Shown: positions 23,561 through 34,620 of the stretch, in pieces
How positions within the stretch are numbered: position 1 is the first letter of the stretch
Layout: every line of letters begins with the position of its first letter
DNA from: Ectocarpus siliculosus
Lineage: Eukaryota > Sar > Phaeophyceae > Ectocarpales > Ectocarpaceae
NCBI GenBank assembly: GCA_000310025.1
Contig: FN649755.1
Coordinates: forward strand, 1,182,429-1,246,428
Reading direction: 5' to 3'
DNA: 64,000 nucleotides
The notes under the pieces: generated by a model
Database searches by the model: none
What the model was told of the DNA's origin: nothing
What the model saw: only the letters and a program-made list of their open reading frames with translations
Program-made: the position numbers and the translations under genes

Positions 23561-26500
23561 GGAGAAGACATATTCGTTGATCACGCATTTGCTGTGGAGC
23601 CTGTTGTGTGTTGTGTGCGATTGTGAAGCCTCTCCCTCGTGCTGCCTGGCAACGTAGCAAGAGCGAAATAAGGACCGTCTAGCAGTCCTTGCGTCTTATC
23701 GTTGAGCAGACCAACATTTGGGAACTCTGGGTTGCGGTTCGCCCAACTTGGCGGTGTGGATACTTTTCATTTGTGCGAGTCCGCTGTTCCGACCCAGAAT
23801 TCAGCTTGCTGGGAATCATCTGACGTGAACACAAATAAAGACGTCTTGACATCATTTCACCCAGTCAAACACAGATTTTGTGAACCTATCTGTGCACGAA
23901 ACGGTTGTGAAGTCTGGTCGCACAGTTCCAGTTCGGACCAGCACTCAGCACGAAAGCGGTACCGAACGGCGGTACTGAACGGCCTACATGGAGTTGTGCG
24001 AGGTTTTGACGTACCTTGACCATTACGTACATGTGCGTTGGACAAAGCATGATATCGGGCAAGTTGGGTTGGGGTTTGCGTTAGGGATAGGGTCTGCGTA
24101 CGTACCCTCTCCCTGTTCTATTTCCTAACCGACTTATATGTTCTCGCGAAAGCGGTCCTGGCCATCACCCCAGGTAGACCCGTCCCGCCTCTTCGGCAGC
24201 GGCAGAGACGAAGCCCTATTATAGGCGGAGCTAGAAGAGCCAAAAGAGATCGACGATGCTTTTGCTTTGCGCAAGGACACGAACGGTTTGCTCGTCGAGA
24301 ACAGTTGTCCAGGACGCACTGGGAAGAGGCCAACTCTTCCGACGACGAGCTTAGGCTAGATGGCACGGAAGAAGTGTTTTCCACGCGGAGGGCACAGGGG
24401 TGTGATCGCGCCGCCGCCATGCTCGCATCTATCGTCGCGTTTCTGGCGCGTGTGAACAGTGCGCGGGGGTCGTGTGTCATGGCCGAGGCAGCGTTCTCCC
24501 TCTAAACAAACCCAGAATGTCGTTCCTCGAAGCGCACGCCACTAAACCTAAGCGCCGGGCAGGTATCAAAGACAGTTGGGTTGAATCTCGTCAATACACG
24601 CGACAAAGTTGCAGAAGCAAGTCATTGAAGCGTGTGGTTAGTTGCCATTATGTTTGCACGATTTTGCGCGACGTGGCGTAGATGCGCATCGCTTTTTGTC
24701 CGATTCCGCCACCATTTCGTTTTAGAATTCGCTGATCGTACGCACTACGTGTACCAATACTACCAAAAAGCAGTTTTTTCGCGGGAAACAACACAAAATA
24801 TCCTTGGCTTCTGATGAGGGAGTGGAAGGGGAAGGTTTGGGTTTTCGTAGATGAATATGCCCTACAAAATGTACTGCCGTGTTGGCTTCCCTACCTGTAG
24901 TCGGTTAGTTCCTCATCTACACGTCCGTGTGACTGTTGTAATTAAAGACACGTGACTCATGAAAAGAGCTCTGGACGTGACCTGATTCCGAAAACCTGGG
25001 GCGTTTTCCCAATTTGGTGGTTCATAACCGCTGTTGAGGCTCCAGGCTTAGCGGCTCGAACCTACCCGCTAAGGCGCGCCAGCAACGACGCACCAAATGG
25101 AGTTCGAAAATATGGTGTTACCGTAAGACGCTCACCCGGGACCGTTACGGTGTACAGATTTTACACGCTTCGTTTCGGTCCGGTGCGGTTCGCTGGGCTC
25201 TTCCGAGTCTTGTCGCCGTGGCTGTGTGGGCTCTTCGAGCTTATACACGCCGCAGCTGGCAGTCAGCCTTTCGAGGTTAGATTTCTTCATAGCTGGACTG
25301 GTGGCCATGCGCACGTACAGCAGAAACTTCACGAATGCGTCGAATGTGCACTTGAAGCAGGCTCAAGTGCCTGTACTGCTGTAGCGTGTTTGCTTGGTTT
25401 TCACTCTCATCTCCTCCGCCTATCCTCAGGGTTTACGCTACAGACCGTGCCCGTCGTCATGTCCGACTCTGCGCTGCTCTGGGGCGATATTCTCAGCGGT
25501 GAGTAAAATTGTTCTAGGCATTTCAACGTGGCGTGGAATAACCTGTCCAATTGGAGTCTTTTGTTGGGCACTTGTCGACCAGGAATTCGTGTTCCAGGTG
25601 TGATCTTCGGAACCAAGCGATCCGTTTCTGTCGTTTGAAGAACGTAAACTACACGCGCCTGCTTCGTTCGTTGGAAATCCCACTATTGACTCAGCTTTTC
25701 GCCGGGTGTCCTGATGCACCATGTGGGTCACTGTTGCTGCGGCGGGTTTCGTACGTTCGTACCGGCTTGACTGTCGCCACGTTTTTCAACCTACGCTTCG
25801 CTAGGTGTGCCGGCCATCGGTACGCGGCCGTCGGGTCTCGAGGAACGCGATGGAGAAATTCGGCTACAACGTAAATGGGCCGCTTCACTGGTAAATGACA
25901 AGGCCGCCATACCTGTACCAAGGGCAACCCAAGACCCAGGAAATTCAAAGCGCTACAAAAATTCGTCGTTGAAGCGAGAAGCCCGAAGGAACACCAGGGA
26001 AAGAGCAGCTGGCTTGAGGAGGTACCCGATCCAGCTTGATGAAGAATGGGACCAAATCGGATGTACTTGTGGAAAATCAGTAGCGTAGCCTGCCTCCGGC
26101 TTGGCTGGTAGCATCACCGCCACCGCTCTTCAGTAATACCCCGAACAAGGATTGCTGGGTGCGGAGGGCGCATGCCGTGGTTGGTGCCTGACGGCTTTGC
26201 GTTTCTTCAAGGAACGTTGGGGTTGATCACGCTTGACCTTGGTACGGTGCTATGGTCACAAGCTTCCATAAGCTGGAATCCCATGCTGTTGCAAACAAAC
26301 ACCGTTGCCTGACCAACTCAGCGCTAGTGTTCTTCGGCACAAAAGACGCATCCCAACCGCGCTCCTGGATACATGCCAGCCCTGCTGTATTAGGATACTC
26401 GGCACCGGAGTTCCGATAGGGATACCAATTGGTGAAAATATGCCTCCCGCCTCTTAAGGTTGCTTTCCTGCCGTTGTATCCCTTACCTCAACAGTTGCAT

Positions 26501-27185
26501 CCTCACCACACGGCGTACATTGAACTCGGTTCGCACAGGTTTTTCTGAAGTACTACCAGCGAAACACGTTTTCACCTATGGTCTACCCGTTTTTCATTAG
26601 CCTTCCGCCTCCCTACTCGTACTGCCAGTGGATGTTATCCCTGTCGCAGGACGTTGCTGGCGACGATGGCGGCCATAAATGCGGGTTGCGTGGAAGGCAG
26701 CGGTGAGTGACGTGCCCGACGCTCACGTGGTAGGAAGCAGTGGCCCTCCGCCATCGGTCACGACTGTTTGCGGAGTGTGTCTTCGTTTGCCACGCATCGT
26801 TTGACAGCATGCACCGACTTGCGCACGGCCTCTTGCCTCACGTACTATCACGACTGCGACACGGTCTCATTCGCAAGGCTGCTCTGCTGTGGGGCATGCT
26901 GGTTTGAACGCGAGAAGGTGATCTCTACAGTAGTTCCTCCCCGTCACGTTTGCCGAGAAATAGTGGCATCTCGATAGCACGGAGCACGAAACGCGAGGTA
27001 GGGTGCCTGATCGCGACTGCTGTGCACTCATGACCTTGTTGCCGCAAGTTCCCGAGAGGTTGGTTGCGAACAACCAGACGGCGTGGGCCGCGTCCCTAAT
27101 CATCATGTGTCATTCTTCGCGTGGCCTCCGCTCGTTCTCACGAGTCACATTCCCGTGGGTGCTTTTACTGCTTCGTTCCGTGCAG
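23561..27185. other. intergenic with weak exon candidates
   Basis: A TTAGGG-like degenerate stretch followed by ATAGGGTCTGCGTAC and TCCCTGTTCTAT (24058-24150) recurs near 54783 and 62697. The best exon candidate is 25430-25498 on the plus strand (69 nt): acceptor TATCCTCAG, donor GTGAGTAAAA, one frame reading FTLQTVPVVMSDSALLWGD. A 32-codon frame near 26810-26910 reads LAHGLLPHVLSRLRHGLIRK then AALLWGMLV before a stop and may be a decayed exon of the gene at 27.2 kb. None has a homologue to confirm it. TTAGCGG...CCGCTAA near 25050 forms a simple hairpin. Confidence 0.35.
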
Positions 27186-27634
27186 TGCTGGTTGACTTGC
27201 CATCGGGTTTAAAATGCGGGTGGTACAACCTGACGCACCCTGCTCAGTTCGCGATATTGTTTCTGGTGAGTGAATCCCAACATCATTTTGAGTCGGATGC
27301 CATGTACGCGACATGCCCCCCAACAACCCACGTTTTGCGTGCGTCCTGCCAGACGCCGATGTATAGGTTGCCGCTGATTCGGATTCATCATGTTTTGTCT
27401 CATGAAACGGTCAACGTGTCTTGAAAGACTCGAGTTGATGCCGATGACTGAGCCGTTGAATCGCGTTCACGACGTGCGCGGGTTTCGACGCAGATGGTGG
27501 GTCTCGTGTATTTTGTCAACCGGCTATTCAACGAGGCTGATAAGGTGGTGTACGCTCGATTGTCCCGCGCCACCAACGCTTGGATGGACGAGATCAGGCA
27601 TAGACGCCGGGGGTATCAGCCGGTTGCAACCTAA
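27186..27634 (+). CDS. unrecognised membrane-protein gene, last two exons (copy 2)
   Basis: This is the plus-strand paralogue of the gene at 1755-2215. Exon a is 27186-27265 (80 nt): acceptor CCGTGCAG, donor GTGAGTGAAT, encoding LVDLPSGLKCGWYNLTHPAQ then FAILFL. Exon b is 27494-27634 (46 residues and TAA): acceptor CGACGCAG, encoding MVGLVYFVNRLFNEADKV then VYARLSRATNAWMDEIRHRR. The intron is 228 nt. Exon lengths, phases, donor sequence and the blocks SG.KC.WY.L.HP.QFA and YARLSRA...AWMDE match copy 1. Exon b here is six residues longer at its C terminus. Upstream exons probably lie before 27180 but were not resolved. The function is unknown. Confidence 0.6.
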
Positions 27635-29707
27635 TATGTTCCACGAGACGGGGATGACCGACGTTGTATATTCGGGGCTCCAGGCACGTTATCTTAGCCG
27701 TAATGTAAGCCACAGGGACCACGGTGTAGAGGAAGAGCTAAGAATATGTCATCTACTTGGCACGCCGGAGGATCCGTCAAAGCCACCCACTCTGAGAGCC
27801 GAGCTAGGGTATGTCCGAAGTTGTATGATTCGAACACGATAAGACTCGGAGTGAACTGCAGTGCTGATTGCACCTTACCAAACGCGCTAGAGATCCGCCA
27901 ACATGTAGCCATGCGAACCCGCGCTATTCGTTTCAGGACGGGAGCGACTGATGTGCGATAAAGTATTCACGTGGCAGCGGGCTGCTTCATATTTTATGTA
28001 TTCCCCCCCTAGACAAGGACATACCGAAACATGCGCACGGGGTACGGCAGAAAGCCCTAGTGCTGTTGTAGACGGAGCAAACCCGTGATGGGTTGTGACC
28101 TCCTCGCCTCTGCATTTCCTCCACGATAAGGGTAGAACACATTTGTCGATTCACGTGGACAGTCACTCCAGACGTGTGCACCCCATTCAGCGCTCGTTTC
28201 CTCTTTTAAGTTTCGATCCGACCGCAGTTCTCTATTTTTGTTTTGTTGAGGTATCAATCCATAGTCTATTCTGTAGTCGGACACCAATACATTCTCCACT
28301 CAAAGTTGAAGGGTTGATGACACCGGTTTTGGTTCGGCGTGAATGCACTGGCGTTTCAGACCAAATTGACAGACTGAGCACTTGTCTACGATGACAAGCT
28401 TGTATTTACGTCGTTGTCGACTCAAGCACCGCCCGTTACAAGTATCGACTGCAGCACCCACGACACATCGGTACCCATGGTTATTCTTGCTCGTCGGGTG
28501 GCAATATCGTACCGCATGTGGCGTGCTCTTCTACTGTTTGTTAGAACCAAACGCCTTGCAGTCACTAGTCCATCATGCGGTTCGGTAGTACGTTACGGAT
28601 GCAAGGGGTTTTCTTTCAACCACTTATTGAGAATACCCTCTATCTCATCGTCGACGCCAATGAGAATATCCTCTCTCATTTACGGAGTAAGGTTTCCTGG
28701 AGTGGTGAAAAGCGTTTACCATGGGAAGTAAAATCGCTTTTCTTGTAATGTGGCGAGGAAGTGCCAAGCGTAGGCGAGAGTCTCGGCTTAGCTAGTTCAA
28801 GAAAGGCGGAAGGTGTGAGAGTGAGGACCGTCAGGCGCTTTCGCCTCCATCTCCCCATCTCCGAGAGTCACATGAATAGTCTCGGTGTTCTGTGACTCTT
28901 TCCTGGCAAACGCCTTCGGACGGTAGACTATTCTTCGTGTAGTCCGACGATCTTTGCTGGTCGCATGTGCATCATTACCCCGAGGAAGATACTTACATGC
29001 TGGTTTCCACCTTGTGTGCAAGGATCTGCCGTTTAGAGCTCTTGAACCGTTTGCATACCAACCAGCCGGTGCCACATTCTGCAGCGGTCTGCCGTTCACC
29101 TAGCTACTGGTTTGGATCATCTGTCACTTCCACTCGGGACAACGGGCTGAAGCTCGTGACTAGCGCATGATGTTCGAACAGAGGAAGTGGGTCCGGGGGG
29201 AGGGGATGAGTGACAAACCACTTTGTCTCTCCAGTACGAAACGTGCACATGCTTCTCCTGTTCTTTTGGTGGAGCTGATCATGAGTTGATGCCCGCCCCA
29301 GGAGTTGTTTCGTCGAAGAGTAAACTTCGTATTCGTATTTGTCTTTTGTGTGTTATGCATCGCTAGCCACCCTTTCAATCGTTGGGCGCGTATGCAACGT
29401 GCACGCCACAGCTGTTCTTGGCTGGAATTGATCGTCTAGGTTGAATCCTAGTCCTTTGATAAGTACGGCACGGTGAATGGTTGTTGTCTGTGTCATGTTG
29501 CGTCGCCGTTCGATACATGCGCAGTTGGATTCGTTTCGTTTTTCGGGGGAACACACAAGCTCCTGTTGAACGAATTGTATGCCACGGGTTCGCCACACTA
29601 TATGAAGCGTTGCGCTGGACGGTAAATGGGGAAGATAAAGTCGAGCAGTCTGATGACTGTTAACTGTCGCAAGGTAGTGCAACTGTCTATCTCCGATGCG
29701 TCTTCAG
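27635..29707. other. intergenic, nothing firmly supported
   Basis: This lies between the stop at 27634 and the next exon candidates. Frames are short and unrelated on the two strands. A plus frame near 28470-28560 (ILARRVAISYRMWRALLLFV) is hydrophobic and basic and might be another exon, but its boundaries are not clear. Confidence 0.4.
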
Positions 29708-31629
29708 GTGTTTCGTTGGCTAGAGGGAGGTATTCCGCTCGTCATTGTATGCACCATAACGATGTTTCTTTTGATGTCCCAGCGTCTGCACTTGACGAGG
29801 GCCATCATTTTCGGGGTTCCCTGGCCTTTTTTGCTATTGCTTCGAGTGAGGCTATTCATAGGCCTGCCCTTTGAGCGTATACATTTGTTTGTCGTACCTA
29901 AGTCGACACAGGCGAACCGTACGCAATCTGCCTCCTTGACGATCAGTATTATGTTGACGTTACACGAGCTATCGACATCCCGTCATGGTGGTGACTCCTG
30001 ACGCACCCCGCTTCGTGATGATGCATAACTAGGAGCCCGGCGATTTAATCCTAAAATTGGAAAAGGGATGGTAAACCTGGCTTGTGGATTTTCAGTCGTA
30101 CAGTTTCGACCCCAAATGCTTCTACATGGCACACCCTCCGGCGCTGCAAGCACACCCTCCGGTGTATTGAACATCGGCCTCCACCATCCACCATCCGACA
30201 GGCGTTATTGACCCTTAATCGGTTCTGTAAAAGCTTTAAGCACCCAAATCAATCATGGTTTCTGTCAGGGAGTGAAATGTATGCAAAACGTCAGAAAGGG
30301 CTAGGGACGCACCGGGGTAGAAGAGGTTACCACCAAACTTGACTTGAACAGGGAGAACAGCAAGTACGCGTATTCCTCTCGTTCGGTAGCAGTCTCTCCC
30401 TATACCCCCTTTGTTCCGACCGCACAGCCTTGACGTTTACTCTTTGACTTACAGTACCTCATGCAAGGTTGGTTATTTGGCATGTAAAACCTGCACTAAG
30501 AAGTGCTCGCGTAGGTCGCCCCGCCCAATGCACGTCCGAGGCGTCCCCATGGGCATACTGGGAGGCGTGAGACTTCCCTTAGGACGCGTCGGACCCCTTC
30601 GGAGCGTCCACCGTCCATGGCCCGTTTGGAAGGTCTACATGCCCCAAGGAACAAGAAAAACAATAACGACGAAACACAAGCACAGGCAGTCACATGAACA
30701 AGAAAGGACTTGCTGAAACAAGGATACACGTGTTTGGCCACCGACGCCAACTTGAAGTCAAGAGTGAATCACGCAAGACAGACGAAACATATCCTTGACG
30801 CATGGATTAAAAGCTGGAGGAAACTTGTCATTACCCTAACTGCCGTACATACAGTGAATACTCCCTCTCTGCGTAGGCACGATATCGTCGTGACCCTGCC
30901 GTCTGCCTGAGATCTTTGCTCCGCGCAACGAGGTGGATGTTCAGCAGAGTTGTCACTTCTGCTCCCAGCTTCGATACTTACCGTACAGGACTTTCCTGGC
31001 ATGATCCGTCGTGTCTGGGATGAAGTAGATATGGTTTCCGCAGGCCCACGACCAAACTGATCCTGGGTGTTTTTGTGCCCTCAATGCTCTTTCGGTGCCT
31101 GCGGTTTCAGGTCGTCGTCTTCCCACGGAACAGCGATCGCTTGCCTGTGATTCCGTCGAACCAGGTTGTTGTTTACGTCGATGAAGATATCAACTTACAT
31201 AGTAGAGCCGCGGTCGGATGATACTCTCTCACTCACCACCGCTCTTCTTCCCATGTGGGGCATAAGGGGTACTTTTTTTCTTCTTCGCCGCGGCTGAGGT
31301 GTCTGCCGCCGTCGCGCTCAAGGCCAGTCCTTTAGGCTGCAATCGTGTTGGTGCGAGTGAACACCGATCACCTGACCCGTTCAGCCAGGTTTCACGACCT
31401 CCTGTGCACACGTCCACAGAGTCGAGTGGACCTGTTTCATATACCACCATCACGCGCGGTTAGATTCCGTCCGCAGGGGCTCCTCGTTGAAGTATATCGA
31501 ATGCGTTACAACATCACGATTGCTTCATTGGCGACCTCTGCTCTGTTTGATGTAGTGCTCTCTAGCGGGTGTTATGTCACGCACTTTGCCAAGTATCTCT
31601 ACTACTCCCTGGAGGGCTTACTTGTGTGG
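29708..31629 (+). CDS. candidate exons of a multi-pass membrane protein
   Basis: Two separate exon candidates share phase 0 at both ends. The first, 29708-29845 (46 codons), has acceptor GCGTCTTCAG and donor GTGAGGC. It encodes VFRWLEGGIPLVIVCTITMF, then LLMSQRLHLTRAIIFGVPWP and FLLLLR, which would give two hydrophobic segments. The second, 31477-31629 (51 codons), has acceptor CGTCCGCAG and donor GTGAGC. It encodes GLLVEVYRMRYNITIASLAT, then a hydrophobic run ending YLYYSLEGLLVW. A possible third exon starts at 31826 after ATGTTCAG; in phase 0 it reads LWVAVPFIPRLRHALNLFCL. I recognise no family, and they may not belong to one transcript. Support is splice signals, phase agreement and hydrophobic character. 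Confidence 0.35.
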
Positions 31630-32684
31630 GTGAGCTCTTTACTCAACACCGATTCTCACTGCCTCAAGATTGAACCGTGGCCGATGAGTGTTCGCTGGCG
31701 CACGAGTGTCACTCATCAGCTGCTGGTATTCACGCTTGACGTGTGTAGTAGACATGTGAGTTGATCATCCCGTCCACATTTCTCGAAGCATATTTATGGT
31801 CCCGACGCATGCCATCCATGTTCAGTTGTGGGTCGCGGTTCCTTTCATCCCACGGTTAAGGCATGCATTGAATTTGTTTTGTCTCACTCCCTTGAGTCAA
31901 CTTCATACTGTGAATCGTTTTATCTACCATTGGCGTGCCTCGATCTGTACATCGGTCCGGCCGAGGGGCTGTCGGGGGACAGGAAACCGACCCTCGACCC
32001 TTGCAGTGAATTTAGGGTTAATAAACAATGCTTTCATCACCATGCCCACCCCGACACTAAACTAGAGCTGGTCGTCCTACCGAACTTGCTTACACAACAG
32101 TGTTTCCGCCGCCCAAAACGAAAAATCAGAAAAGCTTCCTGGGCAGCGCGTCGAACGAGTGACATATTTCATGACTCCTAGAGAGGACAGTTTTCAGGCT
32201 GTCACCGTTTCATGACCAACCAGAGTTTGATCAGTTCACTCGTCGTGTGAAAATCTTTGGCGTACCGGCAGCGCGACAGTAGTGGGCACGCTCCTGCCCC
32301 CGTGCCCCCCCCCGGCGTACGATGTCGACTTAATCTCACAGCATCAATTGTTTTCACTTTGATCGCATCAACGAGTCCCTTCCTATCCTGCCTTCCGATA
32401 TTGCAAGTGTAACCGACCCCCACCACCGTGCATGTGGTGTCCAAGCCGATGAACCGTATGGGGAATTCGGCATGTACTTCGGCATGCATATGTGATGCAT
32501 GCATGCGAGCCACAGGTGCGTGCCAACAAACTGGATGGATCGCCTGAGCCATCGTCCAAGCAACGACAACGCCCCCAAGATCGCATAGTAGTGCCAATTG
32601 AGCCAATAACCCTCGCGATGTCACCCGCGGTCGACTCCAAACCATACAGAGACCTTCGACAAAACACCAAATACGACTACACGT

Positions 32685-33557
32685 TCAGCATGACCTCCCA
32701 ATGCAGATCCTGGTTGTACGCACGCGGCCGGCCACACCTTGGCATTGCATGCTGACGGCAACCCCCACCCTGGTTGCCGCCGTGTTAACCGTATGATGGT
32801 CGGTTCGTGCAACCAAACCTGGATATCGGCACCTCTTTTTGGCGATATTGATCATGCCCTGCCGGCTGTGCTGCGCACAGAACTCCCGCTTGTTTCTGCC
32901 ATTTTTACCGAATGACGGTTGCTTCGTGCATCCTGGATGGCCGCACCTCATGCAACGGACGTTGACCATACCCTCCTGACTGTGCTCAGCGCAGAACTCC
33001 GCCTTGCCAAGAGCTTTAGCAAATGACGGATGCTTCATAGATTCTGGATGGCCGCATCTCTTGTTGACGACATCGACCATACCCTGTTTCGCGTGCTGAG
33101 AACATAACTCCGGCTTCTTGCTGCCGTCCTTGCTGTATGACGCTCGTTTCATGCATCCCGCATGCACGCACCTCTTTTTGACGACATCGACCATACCCTC
33201 CTGACTGTGCTCAGCGCAGAACTCCGCCTTTTTGCTGAGGTTTGTACCATATGACGGATGCTTCATGCACCCTGGATGCCGCACCTCCTGGTGACGATGT
33301 TGACCATACCCTCCTGGCTGTGCTGAGCGCAGAACTCCGCCTTTTTTGCTGCCGTCTATACCATATGACGGGCGCTTCTTGCACCCCGGATGGCCGCACC
33401 TCTTGCCGACGACGTCGGTCATCCATGGTTCGGCGTGTTTTGAGCAGAACTCCGCCTTCTTGCTGGGGGCATTGCCGTACGATGGCGACGTTGTGCAGCC
33501 GTCCCCCTGGCAGAACCGTCTTGTCCGGCCCTTGGGTTGAACGGTCGTACGCGTTGG
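32685..33557 (-). pseudogene. EsV-1-7 repeat gene, left-arm copy (frame-damaged)
   Basis: The frame reads from 33557, after CTGTAG (a stop in frame, or an acceptor), to 32685. It encodes about seven EsV-1-7 units, C-x4-C-x16-C-x2-H joined by about 12 residues. Intact examples are C.GHPG.C with TKQPSFGKNGRNKREF and C.AQ.H, and C.VHAG.C with MKRASYSKDGSKKPEL. Unit 2 is scrambled: an extra A in AGCAAAAAAGGC shifts the frame and a lost C in GGCATCC restores it. Unit 5 has Ser for the second Cys; unit 7 is cut short. Such domains occur in an Ectocarpus virus and brown algal regulators such as IMMEDIATE UPRIGHT, and probably bind metal. The partner copy is inverted at 51.6 kb. The two shifts could also be assembly errors. 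Confidence 0.8.
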
Positions 33558-34094
33558 CTACAGGAACACACGGTGCAAAAAAATATCGCGCAGAAGGATT
33601 CTTTCGGCGGTTAAAGGGCCATTGTCACAGCAAATATGCCGGCGACATCGGGTAACAGCGAGAGAAACTCAATACACAACACAACACCTCAAAACGGACA
33701 TTCCTGCCCCCCGGTTAATTTTGTTCAGTCCTGCCCACGCTGTGTGTGTTGCAAGTCCGTGGGGACACGTTGAAGCTGGTAGTTTTCCTCTTACGCGAGA
33801 ACCGCGTTTACAAAGTCTATTTTTCAGGTAGCCTTCGCCCTCAACTATCTCGGGGTGTGTTGAATTGCACCGTCTTAAGCGTGTGTTTTTCCACAGACGC
33901 TGAAGATTGGTTTCGAACCGCCGAAGGTTCCCACGTGTGTCACACGACGGGTTAAATTGAATTGTGAGAGACCCTGCCTGCAGTCTTCAACGCCACTCAA
34001 GATACATCCTGTTCCCGTTTGCGCACATAGAGTAGGTGCGAAGCGATTGTGTGTACTTGAGGCTCCCGGCTTGTACTAGCAGTGAAAGTGCGAA

Positions 34095-34620
34095 ATACAC
34101 TCGGCATGTATGCCTCTTGTCTTTCGACGAACACTACTGAAACCGAACCATTCAAGAGAAGCGGTGCTGACCGTCGAAAACAACGCTAACCCACACGGGG
34201 GTAGACTCGCTACAGTCGCGAGCTTCGTCGATTATATCTCTTCATCAGTTTTTTCCAGCACTGAAAACCGCTTTAGAAGGTACTCGATTCCCCCAACTGT
34301 GTATTACCGATAGGGTGCCCAGCAGTACAATAGTCGACCCCACCCCACCAATACCAACCATCAGCTGCCCGGTACGGAGGCGAAGTATGAATGCCGTGCT
34401 TCACATGCCCTAACCAAAGCATGCACGAGTCTACCCCGTAGTCACGATTTCTCGCATAGAAACGCGTGGAGAACAAAACTTCCGCTCGCCGACTTGTGTG
34501 GTGCCACCGTCCTACCGCCCCCGCGTTTTTCCGCTGTTCGTTGTGCGGAGGGCTTTCGTTGGCGCTTGGACGACGCGCTCGCGGGGCTGACAATCAAACA
34601 CGAAGTATAACCATGTGAGG
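34095..34620 (-). pseudogene. remnants of the arm gene, left copy (two exon-like blocks)
   Basis: Two blocks match the right-arm exons at 47240-47381 and 47561-47755. The first, near 34620-34470 read on minus, gives SCLIVSPASASSKRQR then a Lys/Arg-rich tail ending TVAPHKSAS. Its donor has decayed: GCGAGC stands where the right arm has GTGAGT. The second, 34165-34095, gives LLLNGSVSVVFVERQEAYMP then SV, against LLNGLVLNVFVNRQEGYLQS on the right. The stop found directly after SV on the right is absent here. Upstream of this short block the frame is interrupted. The pattern suggests a decaying paralogue. Confidence 0.5.

Noticed and set aside
24118-24505. Overlapping frames on both strands (120 codons minus, 66 codons plus)
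   Set aside because: Neither has a recognisable family or clear exon borders, and they contradict each other. The plus one (an acidic DDELRLDGTEE stretch) is at best weak.
25040-25080. tRNA-like B box on the minus strand (GGTTCGAGCC)
   Set aside because: It is the loop of a simple TTAGCGG/CCGCTAA hairpin and has no A box or acceptor stem.
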